From Posidonia oceanica (Eukaryota; Streptophyta; Magnoliopsida; Alismatales; Posidoniaceae), in assembly GCA_037176725.1 (NCBI GenBank), contig JAZBRS010000059.1:11085001-11149000 (forward strand): a DNA stretch of 64,000 bases. Reading direction: 5' to 3'. The position numbers were made by a program, and so were the translations under genes. Below, in pieces: positions 33,401 to 44,698 of the stretch. Under the pieces are notes generated by a model. That model was not told the DNA's origin, searched no databases, and saw nothing but the letters and a program-made list of their open reading frames with translations. The first letter of the stretch is position 1, and every line of letters starts with the position of its first letter.

Positions 33401-36108
33401 GAAAGGAACCGGAGGTGGGGGAGCTGTTGCTACTCGTCTGGTGGAGTGAAGCCCTCCGGAAGGTAGCTGGAGGTCAGGGGAGTGAAGTTGGATGGCTAGC
33501 TTAGGTTTCTGGAGAGTGTGGAGGGAGTTTGAAGATTGGGTCCATTTCTGGTCAGAAGGAGTGATGGGTGTTTGTTGTGTTGTTCTCAGCCGGTGGTGGG
33601 TGGCTGGGCTGGAGGTCAGGTGTTTCTGGAAGGTGAAGGTCTGGTGGATCCCTGGGTGGAGTTTGGGAAGAAGCTGCGGGCTGAAGTGAAGGGAATTGTG
33701 GAGAGATCGGTGTTGGGTTGCAGGTGGAGTTTCAAGTGGTGTTCAGAGGATGTTTCAGTGGTTTCGTGTGGTGGAAAGGCAGTGGGATAGTGGAGGGTGA
33801 AGTCTGGTTGCTGGGTGGATTTGGGGGATTAGTTGGAAGAGCAATTGGGACTTGGACAGGGTTTGGTTTACTGGAAAAAGAAGAGGATGATCTGGTGGAT
33901 TTTGAGGAGGGGAATGGAGAAGGTCTGGGTGTGGGAATGCTTTGGGATTTGGGTTTCTCTCCGAGATGCCAAGGAAGACTCTTAGGCTCTCTCTTACTAC
34001 TCTCTCTTCTCTGGGAATTGAAGGATGCAGAGGAGGAGGGTTGAGGTCGTTTCAGGTGGAGAAAATCTCTGGATTTCGCTCTCTGGTTCACTCTCTCAGG
34101 TTGCTCTTCTTCTCTCCTGATCCAGCTGCTCTCTCACTGATGGTCTGCTGATGATGATCCTCTTATGGAATTGAAGGATGAACGGGAGGTTTATATCAGG
34201 AGGAGGCTGGCTGCTGGCATGCTGCTGAATTTGAATTCAATCGGCAGTCACCGTAGCAGACAGGAGACAGCGAGGCGACCGGCATTCAATGCCTCTCAGA
34301 AAAGGTGCTGAAATGGAAGAGAGGCGGCAAGCTGCTGTAGGTGATTGGATGGAGGGCTTCAAATTTTAAACGATGGAGGGAGGGCTGTAGCTGGCCGCTC
34401 GCGGGAGAAAAAGCTAAGGAAAGCACAGAAGGTTGAGGAAGAAGAAGGGTGGAGAAGGTTGGGCCGGGCCGCGGGCGAAAGAAAAAAAAAAAAAAAGAAA
34501 AATGAAGAAGAAGGAGAGGAACAGGCTGATGGGCCCAACAAGGAAATAGGAAAGAAAAATGAGAAGGAAGAAAGAAAGAAAGAAAGAGAGGGAAAAGAGA
34601 GGAAATAAAATTAGGAAAAAATAAATTAAAAATAAGTAAAAATATTAGGGTGTTGTGTTGTGAGTTAGGATTTTAATTAGATTTTTTAATGACTGTTTTG
34701 GATTAATTAGTGTGTTTTGGGCTTGATTAGGGTTTTAGAGTTTTCTTTTGTCTTTAATTCATTTTCCATTTGATTAAGTGTTTGTTAAACCTTTTTTAAA
34801 TTGTTTTTAAAATTGTGTTTTTCTTGTTAAGCATTTTAGGATGTTAATTAGGATTTTTAGGATTTATTTTTAGGTTAATTAGGATGGGTTTTGGGCTTTT
34901 AGTTTTAGTCTTTTAGGTTTTTTTCTTTCTTAAGTCTTTTGAATTAGGTTTTTGATTTTTATTTGTTGATTTTTCTTGATGTTTTTTAATTGGGTTTCTC
35001 TAGTTTGATGGAGTATCTTTAGGTCTTTTTAATGTGTTTCTCTTTTTCTTTTTAATTAAGTCCTTATGTTGTTTTTCTAATGTTTGTTAGGTTAAGTTTT
35101 TTTCTTCATTAATTGTTTATCCTAGGGTTTTTAATTGTTTTTCTTCTTTTTAGGGTTCGTTTTTTAATTCTTTTGGTAGGGTTTTCACTTTTGGTGGGTC
35201 TTGATTTTGTTTTAGTTTTTTCCTTGATTTTTCAGTATTTTCTTTTAGTTTGTTTTGCATTTTTTAGTTTGCATGTTTGATTTTCTTTTTAGCTTGATTT
35301 AGTTAAGTTTAGGTTTTTAATTGTTTGTTTAATGTTTTTAATTACTTTTCTTAGAGTTCTGGTTTGTTTCTTTTATGTTTTAGATTTTTACAGATTTTTA
35401 GGGGGTTTTATGGATTTTAGTAGAGGGAAGAAAAAGGAAAAGAGAAGGAGGAATAAAATGGGAAAAGGGAGAAATAAAAAGGAAAGAGATGAGTTGGAGG
35501 GAATTGATTTTTTAAAATTCAGGGAAAATGTTAAAAATAAAGTAAAAATAGGAATAAGATAGAGAAGGAATAGAAGCACAAAGGGGGTCCACAGCCAAGC
35601 AGGAAAAAGAGCAAGAAAGGGATGAAAAGAGAGACGATAATCAGGAGAGAGAAAGGAGAGAGAAAATGATCATCCTGGAGAGAGAAAAGGATAATTAGGG
35701 CAAATGAGAGGCTTAGAGGTCTTGGATTGGGATGAAAGTTGGAGAGTGGGTAGCCTAGGCTTTCTAGTGTTGGTTCTGAGGTTTTGGTTTGATTCTAAGA
35801 AGGTTTTGGAGGGGTTTCAAGGTGTAGAAAAAGGGTAGTTTCACCTAGGTTTTCTAGGGTTTTTGGGAATGGCCTAGGTTTGAGAGTTTCTAAGTTCTTG
35901 GACAGATTTGCTTAGTGGGTGTTGGTGGGTTTTCCTATGGATTTTGGTCAGGTTTTGAGCTTGGGAAGAGGGGTAAAGGCTTAGGTCAAGTTGGCTTGGT
36001 TTTGAAAGGTAAAGAAGAGGGTTAGGGTTTGGTTTGGTTTGGGTTTGAGTCCAGCAATCACCAGGAGGGCTCCAAGTGGTCCAAGCCTGTCAAGATGGGG
36101 TGTCAACA
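30475..36108 (-). repeat. Solo LTR, right fragment (5634 bp)
   Basis: Continues the LTR begun at 2312. It shows the same order of blocks as the E2 LTR (conserved GGTGTTAGGCACC block, CGCAAAACG words, ATGCAA-rich zone, GC-rich segment near 32930-33480, purine run near 34480-34610, T-rich zone, G-rich end) with clear divergence. It ends GGGGTGTCAACA at 36108, followed by the CTTCC duplication. A single LTR between perfect duplications is the mark of LTR-LTR recombination. Total length with the left fragment is 5768 bp. No credible gene inside. Confidence 0.93.
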
Positions 36109-36113
36109 CTTCC
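36109..36113. other. Target-site duplication CTTCC, right copy
   Basis: Matches 2307-2311. Confidence 0.95.
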
Positions 36114-36543
36114 CCTGGAGGAGTATATTCGCCGCTTATGTGCTTATGAGGTCAAGCCACAGATGGACTCCTTCAATCCTCCCTTGTCTTTCAGGACAGT
36201 GTCTGACCTAGAGTACTTCCTAACGCTGATTGGGGCGACCGAGTTTGTGAGGTACAACCCTCAGTGATACTTCTCGATGCTGGGTACTCCTCAGGCTATA
36301 CCTCCCTTACCTTGCTTCTCCGACATGATTCTCCCGCGCTTAAGAGACACCCCCAGGGACATCATTCAGGTTTTCTATCAGGCTGGCACTTGGGACGAGA
36401 AGGGGCAAAACCGAGTCCTTTCTGCATGGGAGAACTCGAACGTGGACCGCGAAGCCATCTCTCTTGCTACTTATGACACTTGGTACGAGGGCATGCGGCC
36501 TAAGTTGTTCAATGAATTTCCTTCAAAGAGACAGAAAATGTAG
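36114..36543 (+). pseudogene. Gene B, 3' part
   Basis: Resumes the reading frame broken at 2311 (LEEYIRRLCA onward) and ends at TAG 36541-36543. An in-frame TGA at 36265-36267 stands where the copy at 44699-45548 has CGA, so this allele is dead from a C-to-T change as well as from the insertion. The C-terminal 90 residues are aromatic-rich (GTWDEKG, TYDTWYEGMRP). A plant-like poly(A) signal, AATAAA, follows at about 36567. Confidence 0.7.
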
Positions 36544-36659
36544 TTAGAAATGTATCATTTATCATCAATAAAATTTATTTCGTCTCTTTTGTCTCTTTTA
36601 AATGAATTTGTATGAGTTGAATGAAAGCATCAGCATTCAGAACACTTCCCTGAACTTAA

Positions 36660-36815
36660 AGTGTTGTACGCTGAAACTGGAGCGGCCAACGTTGTACGCT
36701 GGAAAACCAGTGGATAACGTTTTAACTCTCAAAACGTTGGACGGGCTATAGGGCGCGTATAACATTCCTTCTTCCCGATCTGTTGGACGCGGCAATTCAC
36801 GCGGATAACGTTGAA
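36660..36815 (+). promoter_or_regulatory. Motif cluster upstream of gene C
   Basis: Motif halves: GTTGTACGCTG (36663), AACGTTGTACGCTGG (36688), GGATAACGTTTT (36712), AACGTTGGACG (36733), GCGCGTATAACATT (36753), GTTGGACGCGG (36782) and CGCGGATAACGTTG (36800), on both strands. The last copy ends a few bases before the TATA box. Confidence 0.75.
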
Positions 36816-36818
36816 TGG

Positions 36819-36825
36819 TATAAAA
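36819..36825 (+). promoter_or_regulatory. TATA box of gene C
   Basis: TATAAAA, about 110 bp before the likely start codon at 36933 and directly downstream of the motif cluster. Confidence 0.65.
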
Positions 36826-36932
36826 CCCTCGTCCTACGCCACGGGTGGTCACCTGCTTCTCTTCTCTTCTTCTTCTCCGGCGCTAGAGAGTTCTCCGGCG
36901 ATCTTTCTTCCCATTCCGACGAGCTCACTTCG

Positions 36933-39900
36933 ATGGAGAAGAGAATCACCCACTTTTACACTCAGACGGCAAAGAGAGCTCGGACAGGGCCTTCGCCCTT
37001 CGACGAACCTTCATCGGAGATGCTGGCTGCTGGCCCAGCTGTGGGGGAGACGGCGGCGAGGGCTGCAGAGGTTGCCGGCAAGGCCGTGGCAGGCGGGGCT
37101 GCGCCTGTGGGGGCTGGTTCTGCGGCTGTGGGAGTAGTGGCTGGGGTGGCTGAACCTGGGACTTCATCTGGGGAGGCTGTGGAGGTGCACTGGACTGCAG
37201 AGGAGACGGCGGCAGCCAGTGGTGACATGGCAGGGGCCAAGATGGCGACCGGCAGCGATGCCGTGGCTGTAGGAGCGAAAGCGGGGGCTGCTGCTGGTGG
37301 TACCGCGGAGGCCAAGGTGGCAGCTGATGGTGACGTCGTGGAGGCTGAGGCGACGGCTAGTGGGGATGCCGTGGGGGCGGACTCTCATTCCGGGGAGGCC
37401 ATAGAGATGACGGTGGTGGCGGACTCCTGTTCCAGCAGTTCTTTCAGTTACGAGGATTCAGAGGAGACGATCTCGGAGACGAGGCCCGAGGTTGGCCTAG
37501 ACGAGGCGGGGCCTGCGGAGGTGCTAGAGGCGATGCCAGTCGACCCCTTCCTCGTGCAATTTGGCGAGGACGATGGCTGGTGGCGGAACATGGTCGACTT
37601 TGTTCGACAGGAGGCGGAGGGCGATGTGAGGGATCCCCCGGACTACTGGCGGGAGCAGATCCCTCGGGACGAGGTGTAGGCATCGGGACCGCGTAGGGAC
37701 GCATCTCGATCAGAGTACGCCACTACCATGCTAGCTTCGACGGGGCAGGTAGACATCTTTTCATTTTTCCTTCATTTTATTCAATTATTTCATCCTGACT
37801 GATGATTCTCTTGCTTGTTTGCAGAGTCGAGCACCAGCCGTGACCCGTTGCTACTGGGGTCAGGTCCGCGGGTCCTACGCCTTATTGGCTACTTTCCAGC
37901 AGGAGCGTCTGGATCAGATGGGATTTGGGCATTTCTTGTCTATCCCGGACTTTCCCCTCCGTCCGATGTTTTTGGAGGCAGTCGTAGAGCAGTGGAACTT
38001 CCACACAAGCTCGATTGTCACGAGGGCGGGCGAGTTTGTCCTCTCCCTTGAGGACATGGTGCGGCTGACCGGTCTCCAGGTCACGGGCAGACCAGTGACA
38101 GGGCGGGTGCGCTCGGGTTACTCAGCCTTGGCATAGGAGCTTGTTGGACGTCAGTTAGCCATGAGCAGGGAGCAGCTCGTGTTGATCACTTCCACGGTTC
38201 GCCGAGTTAGTGAGCTGGCGGAGACAGTAGCTGGACCAGGCGTGGAGGCCGACCAGTAGCTGCGGGCCTTCCTCCTAGTGCTGTTTGGGGAGGTGCTCTT
38301 TTCGCACTCCTCCTCAAAGCTGTCGGCATGGTTCCTTCCTCTCCTAGCGGACTTGGAGCACGTGGGAGAGTACGCCTGGGGTGCGGCCAGCTTGGCACAC
38401 TTGTACTCCACCCTCTTCCGCTTCATTGACGGCAATTCTCACCAGCTAGGCGGGAACCTACCATTCCTTCAGGTAAAATTTGCATATTTAAGCTTGCACT
38501 GGATATTATGTTCTTGCTAAAGGCTTCCTCGTTTTGCGTGCAGATGTAGGCATGGGACCACTTCGCCTTTCTATGACTTGCCCCTCCTCCGGTTCCTCCT
38601 ACCGGTGTCCCCTTTCCTCGGGGATTGTTCTGGGCCACTGCTGAGCAGGCCCTCGAGCCTGCAGATGACAACCGCTATGTCAGTCGTCTGCTTTTCGAGC
38701 TTCTTGTCCCGGCTCAGGTAACTTGCTTCTTTTGATTTCAGCTTCTGTTTATTCATTTATGTTGCTTGCTAACATGTATTGCTCCCTTCAGGTGATTTGG
38801 CGTCCATATGCTGAGGGAGAGCATGCGGATGTCCCTGAGATTGCCCATGATCGGGCCATTTTCGACCGGGACGTATGGATCCACTGCTGGAACCACTGTC
38901 ACTTCCAGCAGATTGGCAGGGCACTACGACAGTTGGGGCACCGGCAGGCTCAGCCTCTACCTCCTCCTCACCGAGTTTGGTGAGAGACACATGGCGAGGG
39001 CAGCCGTGCTCGTCATTGGGTGGACATCTACGGTCCACAGCTCTTGGACTGGGCCCGTCGTGGTTCTCTTGCTCCGACGGATGCCACAAAGGAGGACGAG
39101 GCGGTGTGGGCCGAGTGGATAGACCGGGAGTTTTCTTCTTTGATGATCTTCCACCGGTTCCACTTCCTTGGGCGCAGGAACCTTCCTTTGGGGGACACAG
39201 ATCCCGGAGAGGCGGTGGTGTCCCGTGCGGCTCTACTGGAGGAGGTTCAGTCTTACCGAGCCCAGCTGGAGATAGCGGTGAGCTTCTAAATTTCATTTTG
39301 TAGACTGTTAATTCAATTTGGCTGACTTGCTTTCTTTCTTTTGTAGCTCAAGGCGGCAGATGAGCGGGCTCAGCAGGAGCACCACTTGACCTAGTAGCTC
39401 TCTGTTCTGACCGGAGAGATTGAGCGCCTACGTGCCTCTACCTCTCGGGTATCTTTCCATGTAGCTTTTATAGTCTAGCTATGAATTGTAACTGACTTGA
39501 ATCTTTCTTTTCAACCTTCGACGAGTAGTGCTCCTCCTCCGGACCGCTCAGAGGAGATCTCCCATCTCTAGGAGAAGGTGAATATGCCTTTATTTCATTT
39601 CTACTTTTGAAATTCCCTTAGTTCTAACACCATTGCTTGTAGGTTGCTTATTTAGAGAGCGAGCTAAGGGAGCGGGCTGGTGACTTCATAGTTGCCAGCT
39701 CTGTCGGGAGGTTGGAGGAGCTAGAGGGGACAGTTGCTGCCAGTAGTGCTCAGATCCGGGAGCTGGAGCAGCAAGTTGCCGACAGGAACACCGAGATTGC
39801 CCAATCTCAGGCGATATGATTTAATTTAGCGCTTCTTTACGTCTTCCATGTCCTTGCTTGTATCTGACATTTTGGTTGCTTCTCTTCTCAGGGCACGGCG

Positions 39901-40180
39901 GGGGTTATCTCCCATCTTGAGCTTGAGCTTGGGCATTACAGGAGGTTTGCCTTTACAGCTGGTGCCAGGCTCGGGGTGCCCGTTCCTTCTGTACCGAGCC
40001 ACCGGTCAGGTAGCCACCACTCTCGATCCGTCTCCAAGGCTCCATCAGGCGTTTCTGTTTGACAATCGCCTCGTCCTCCTACTGCTCCTTCTCCAGCTCC
40101 TGCTTCAGTTCCCGAGGGTGAGGGAGAGGGTGCTCCTTAGCTTCTGTACTTCAGGGGTATGCCCCGGTGATCTTGTAGAA
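36933..40180 (+). pseudogene. Gene C: intron-containing PMD protein with acidic N-terminus and coiled coil
   Basis: Exons with GT...AG borders can be read at 36933-37748, 37825-38472, 38544-38717, 38792-39277 and 39347 to about 39448, with further exons around 39530-40150. Exon 1 encodes a short basic start, then Ala/Gly/Glu-rich acidic sequence. Exon 2 encodes the plant mobile domain (FLSIPDFPLRPMFLEAVVE; EFVLSLEDMVRLTGL; VTGRPVTG). The part near 39645-39820 encodes a heptad-like coiled coil (LESELRERA, LEELEGTV, IRELEQQVADR). The layout recalls host PMD/MAIL-type genes. In-frame stops occur at 37677, 38134, 38257, 38547, 39392 and 39395 (all TAG) and at 38573 (TGA), most at positions where CAG or CGA would fit. 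It lies antisense to E1. The exact 3' end is uncertain. Confidence 0.65.
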
Positions 40181-40185
40181 TGAAT

Positions 40186-40614
40186 GTATATTTTGAAATG
40201 ATATAGATTTCTGCACACTCAACAAACTTGTCAAATAGTTCTTTTAAATTGCCTTTCTCAAAGTTAAAATGAGCTTAAGCGACCAATATGGTAAAATAAT
40301 GGCCTTTAATCCAAATTAACTTGAAACCAGCGTACTCAAGTGAAATAGTATGTAAATGACATAGTTATAAGGAAAGATTTCACCTGGAAGCTTAAAAATT
40401 GAATTTTGAAGTCGTCGATGTCTTAATGAATCATTTACTTGATGAAATGAGCAACCAAAGATTCTGGCTGGCCTGGATGTCCAAAAAATATGAAACCAAC
40501 GCTCACGCGTGTATTTCAACTTAATTAAACCTCTGGGATGGGTAAAATAGGTTCATGCAACTCAACCACAGATTAGGGGGCAATCCAGCCAAGTTCAGTA
40601 ACTTAAGTCACTGA
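40186..40614. other. Intergenic sequence between genes C and A
   Basis: AT-rich, with no gene seen. Confidence 0.5.
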
Positions 40615-40755
40615 TAAAACGTTATACGCCTCATCTGGTGCGGCCAACGTTATCTGCTTCAATTTCTTTGTCCAACGCCAGGCAACTGATCTAAACATTA
40701 TACGCTTCAAATGGCGCGGCTAACGTTGGACGTGCTCTATCTCACGTACAACGAA
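40615..40755 (+). promoter_or_regulatory. Motif cluster upstream of gene A
   Basis: Copies: ACGTTATACGCC (about 40618), CGGCCAACGTTATCTGC (40641), GTCCAACGCC (about 40670), AACATTATACGC (40694), TAACGTTGGACGTG (40720) and CACGTACAACG (40743). The cluster ends about 110 bp before the TATA box. Confidence 0.75.
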
Positions 40756-40863
40756 GCGAGCCCAAAATCCTTTCTTTCCTTTCCTGATCTTGGCTAATCT
40801 TCTGGAATGCTGTGAAATTTTCTCAATGCCCGAGTGTGGGATTTCCGACGGCCCTCCTGTGCT

Positions 40864-40870
40864 TATAAAA
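40864..40870 (+). promoter_or_regulatory. TATA box of gene A
   Basis: TATAAAA in the context GCTTATAAAAGCC, 105 bp before the ATG at 40969. Confidence 0.7.
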
Positions 40871-40968
40871 GCCTGGCCACCCCCTTGGATTTTCATGCAC
40901 ACTTGCCCCTTTCCTCCCTACTGATTTCTTTTTTATTTGTGCTTCTTCCTTTCCTTTCTTTTGCTTTC

Positions 40969-42250
40969 ATGGCTTCTAGTTCAGTTCCCAATGTCTTCAT
41001 GCACAACAAGAAGGAAGTTGCAAAACCTTTGGAAGAGATTGAAGGGCATATGATGTCCCTTATTAAAACGGGGAAGGTATGATCTTCTTCATTGGTCCCT
41101 TCACACTCCTTTGTTCCTCATGCTTTCGAATTTCTTTGCAGGAAATCCTCAATTTTACCAAAACCTTGCTTTGATAACGACTTCCCTTACTACTCTACTT
41201 GGGTGAAGGACTTTGTGCTTTGAGCTCAAGAAAGGAAATCTATTTTGGCCCGTACACGCTTTGTTGGACTTTTGGATTTATTGGGCACAAACTTGGATTG
41301 GCCCCTGCTTCATTCCTCATGCGCCTTCTGGAGTCCTGAGACTCACACTTTCTTCTTTGGGGGTTGTGAGGTGACAATCCTAGTAGAGGATGTTCATGGC
41401 CTGCTTGGTGTGACTCAGATTGGAGCAGCCCGGCCAGATATTGACTTCTCGTTGCCATATGGAACAGCAGATATGCAAACATTCGTAGACCGTATCTTCA
41501 CCCTTCCGCCTACCTTCCCAGTGATTAGAGATCACAGGCCTAACTTGGCACATCTGTACTTCAGCTTCCGACGGATTGAGGACTCTGCCTCTCAGGATCA
41601 GCTGCTGGTGTGTCTGCATTTATTGATTGGAGGCCTCACTTTATTTGTCACCAAGGACTTCTCCTTGGATGTCTATCACACTGAGTTCTTGATAGGCCTT
41701 ACTGAGCACTTCTGGTGTTCTCCTTCAGTTGCCATTCTTGCTGCTACATATCTCGGTTTGACCAGTGTTTCCACCGGAGGGGATTTTGTAGGCTCTCCTT
41801 TCCTTCTTTCCAGGTGGCTGCAGGTCCATTTCCCAAGGCTTGGGCCTGTGAAGACATGTTTGATTGAGGAAAGGGTTTGCTCTTTGTCCTCTGCCACTAT
41901 TGACATCTCCGTGCCTTCCACGTCCCTTCATCATAAAGCACCAGGCGCAAGGTTCTTCAGTTGAGTTGGAGTTGATAGGGCCCACCCACTTTGTGGTGTA
42001 CAACTCCCATCGTTGCTTTGAGATGGTGGGGCAGAAGAAAGGGGTAACACCTCGGTTGAGCTTTATTCCTCGCATTTGAGTTCGGGAGCGCAGTCTTCCA
42101 TCTGATGCAGTAATGGTGTACTACATTCGGGCTCTTTTGTTGTCTTTGAACCGCCATGATGATTCATAGGGGCCATCAGCTGCTCCCTCGACTTGCTGCC
42201 TACCACAGGAGGATGCACACTGGAGGTGGTATTCAAAGCTACTGCCCAAA
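40969..42250 (+). pseudogene. Gene A: PMD-like antisense gene, decayed
   Basis: Exon 1 (40969-41076, 36 codons, starting MASSSVPN) ends at GGGAAG|GTATGA. The acceptor TTTGCAG lies at 41141. Exon 2 soon meets a TGA (41172-41174), and a frame change and a second TGA near 41220 follow. The main open stretch 41245-41964 encodes about 239 residues homologous to gene B (SPETHTFFFGGCEVTILVED, then a C-terminal FVGSPFLLSRWLQVHF). Beyond 41964 homologous-looking codons continue in other frames to about 42250. The gene has its own TATA box and is antisense to E1. Of the three antisense genes it has the clearest promoter. Biochemical function unknown. Confidence 0.65.
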
Positions 42251-42485
42251 CCCAAGGAGTGGGTTGATACGACGAGCATGCTGTGTAGGAAAAGGAAGAA
42301 GATAATTAGATAGGCAATCATTGTAATCTTTTTTATTTTTGGGGACCATGTATCTTCAAGGGAATAAATATATCTTTCATTTTTCATCCTTGTTCATGTG
42401 TTTTGGACTGTTCTGAGTTTAGAAATACTCCCTGGTGGCTTTGATATTTGATCAAGGACCCTCTGTCCAAGTTCTACAGTTTAAG

Positions 42486-42612
42486 TCACAGTTAAAACGT
42501 AAGATGCTCAAACTGGCACTTATAACGTAAGACGTGTGATATCAGGCGTCCAATATCCCTCTGTTGGTCGTTATACGCTTCATATAGTGCATTCAACATT
42601 GGACGCTGGTAT
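42486..42612. promoter_or_regulatory. Motif cluster downstream of gene A
   Basis: AAAACGTAAGATGC, TATAACGTAAGACG, CGTTATACGCTT (42569) and AACATTGGACGCTGG (42595), with mixed orientation and some decay. Confidence 0.55.
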
Positions 42613-42619
42613 TTGCTCA

Positions 42620-44020
42620 TTTAACGCCCCCGAACTGTTCTCCTACACAACCTCAGCAAATTTGTTAATCCATCTAGGGGTATTATTGCCCCTAGTCCAA
42701 AGCGACCTCTGGAAACTCAAAAACATCCTTAACACTGTGAAATCAAAATGGTTACAGAACACTTGGTAACAACCTATATATAATGAGTACTTTAAGCAAA
42801 CCTAATGCTATGAATGGGAAAAAAGAAGTCTTAATGCAATAGAGAAGTTAAGGGAAACTTAGGTTTTGGATAACAAGTATTGGCCTCAGCTTTGTTCCCT
42901 AAAGATGATATGCCAGACAAAAGACTATCTCTTCTCGAGATCCTAGTCTTAGCTCGTAGGCGAATACCAAGTGACCGTCCTGAATAGGAGGGGTCGAGTA
43001 CGACGCGGAGTCGTAAAATGTCCTAGATTTTTGCATCACTGACCTTACTTGTTATCAGTTTCATGGGATGATGTTGGTTGGGTAGATTTTACCTTACTCA
43101 CTATTTTTGGATTTTTAGCTTTATCATTTTTTGGATTTTTAATTTTTTGGATTTTTTGATTTTATCATTTTTTTTGGATTTTTGATTTTATCATTTTTTT
43201 TTTTGGATTTTTTATTTTATCATTTTTTTTGGATTTTTTTATTTTTTTTTCATTTTTCTGGATTTTTGATTTTATGGGAGACGAAGAATCCTCCGGGAAG
43301 TTGGGAAACTGGGGACCTCATGGCTGGAGAACCTTGACAGTTTGGTCCCTTGTGCATCTCAGAGTCAGAAAATACCTAGGGCTTGCTTTGGCACCTAAGT
43401 GCCCCTAGACCTAGGCTTCTGCCCCTTGCCTCTAATGTGTACGGTGCGGGACGTGGGTGGAAGGAAAGTCCATGTCCTACCCTAAGATGTTGACTGAAGA
43501 TTTGAAGCCTAAACCCCTCCTAGTTCAAGGTTGATTCCTACTACGCTTAGTATTCCCCAGCTTTTCAGTTTTGACTCTTGGATAGCTTCTTTGCTGCCTT
43601 CTTTTCCATTCTCTTTCTTTTCTTGCACATGGACAGCTTCTTTGCTGCCTTCTTTTCGGACCCTTGTTTGTTTTCTTTTCTGGGTACTTTGGCAAGTAGT
43701 CTCACCCCTTCTGAGTGCTCGGTCATTGGATACTCGTTCCTTGACGAACCAAGACACTCTTTTATTTGGTACACTCCCCTCTTTTCTGCGCTTCTAGGTT
43801 TTGGCCTTAGACGCCTACCCAATTTGTACTAGGGTAACATGTCTGACTCGAGGGATGTGTGTGGACTTGTTATTCATGAACTGGGAGGGGGCTCCTTATG
43901 ATTTGCCTCTATCTCAGTGTTGGACCATTTTCTTTCCTTCTCCCATGAAGTGTTTGTGGGGTGAGGCTAAGGCATGATTCCTAGGCCCTTAAGCACGGGT
44001 AGTCTAATGGCTCAGTGTGC
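42620..44020. other. E1 spacer between pol end and antisense genes
   Basis: No credible gene. 43100-43285 is a low-complexity tandem of about 26-bp GGATTTTTGATTTTATCATT-like units. A word AGCTTCTTTGCTGCC is duplicated 54 bp apart near 43583 and 43637. Confidence 0.6.
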
Positions 44021-44023
44021 ATG

Positions 44024-44698
44024 TCAAGGGTAGTACCTCTTGAGGTGCAGTACATTCCAGGGATACTCAAGCCTAGTGCCATCCTCTCTGGCCAAACAAT
44101 AGGCATTGCCTAGATATGCCTCAACCACCAAGTATGGTCCTTCCCAATTCGGTCTCAGTTTCCTAGGCTTGCGAGGAAGGATTTCTTTAAGCACCCATTC
44201 ACCAACATTGAATTTACGTTCAATTACTTTCTTCTTATATGCTCTTGCAAGTCGTTCTTGGTAGAGGCGTGCATGCTCAGCTGCTTGCAACCGCTTCCCA
44301 TCTAGCAAATCCAACTGTAGACTTAATAATTGCCTCTTATCCTCGTCAGTTATCTCATCATCGAGTTGTACCCTAGATGAGGGGACCATGACCTCAAATG
44401 GCACTACCGTCTCCATACCATAAGTAAGTGCAAACGGGGTTTGGCTCGTAGGCGTTGATATGGAGGTCCGATAGGCTCATAAGGTATCAATTAGCTTATC
44501 TGTCCAGTCATGTCCCTTGATTCCTCCTACCGTTTTCTTAAGGATTCGGATTAACGTTTTATTAGTAGCTTCAGCTTGCCCATTACCCTAGGCATAATAT
44601 GGCGATGAATGATGCAACTCAATCTTAAACTTCTTACAGAGCTTTTTGAAGTCTTGGGATACGAAGATTGCGCCATTGTCTGCTACTAATTTCTTTGG
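44024..44698 (-). pseudogene. pol: E1 integrase, C-terminal half
   Basis: Begins within the integrase core at the second catalytic aspartate region (VADNG) and runs through the Glu-containing segment to the C-terminal GPYLV-type domain, ending LHLKRYYP with a stop at 44024. Stops interrupt it upstream of 44416 (for example TAG at the position of a Gln before GNGQ, and TGA at the Trp before AYRT). The N-terminal zinc finger and the first catalytic Asp are missing because 44699-45548 is foreign. Confidence 0.85.
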
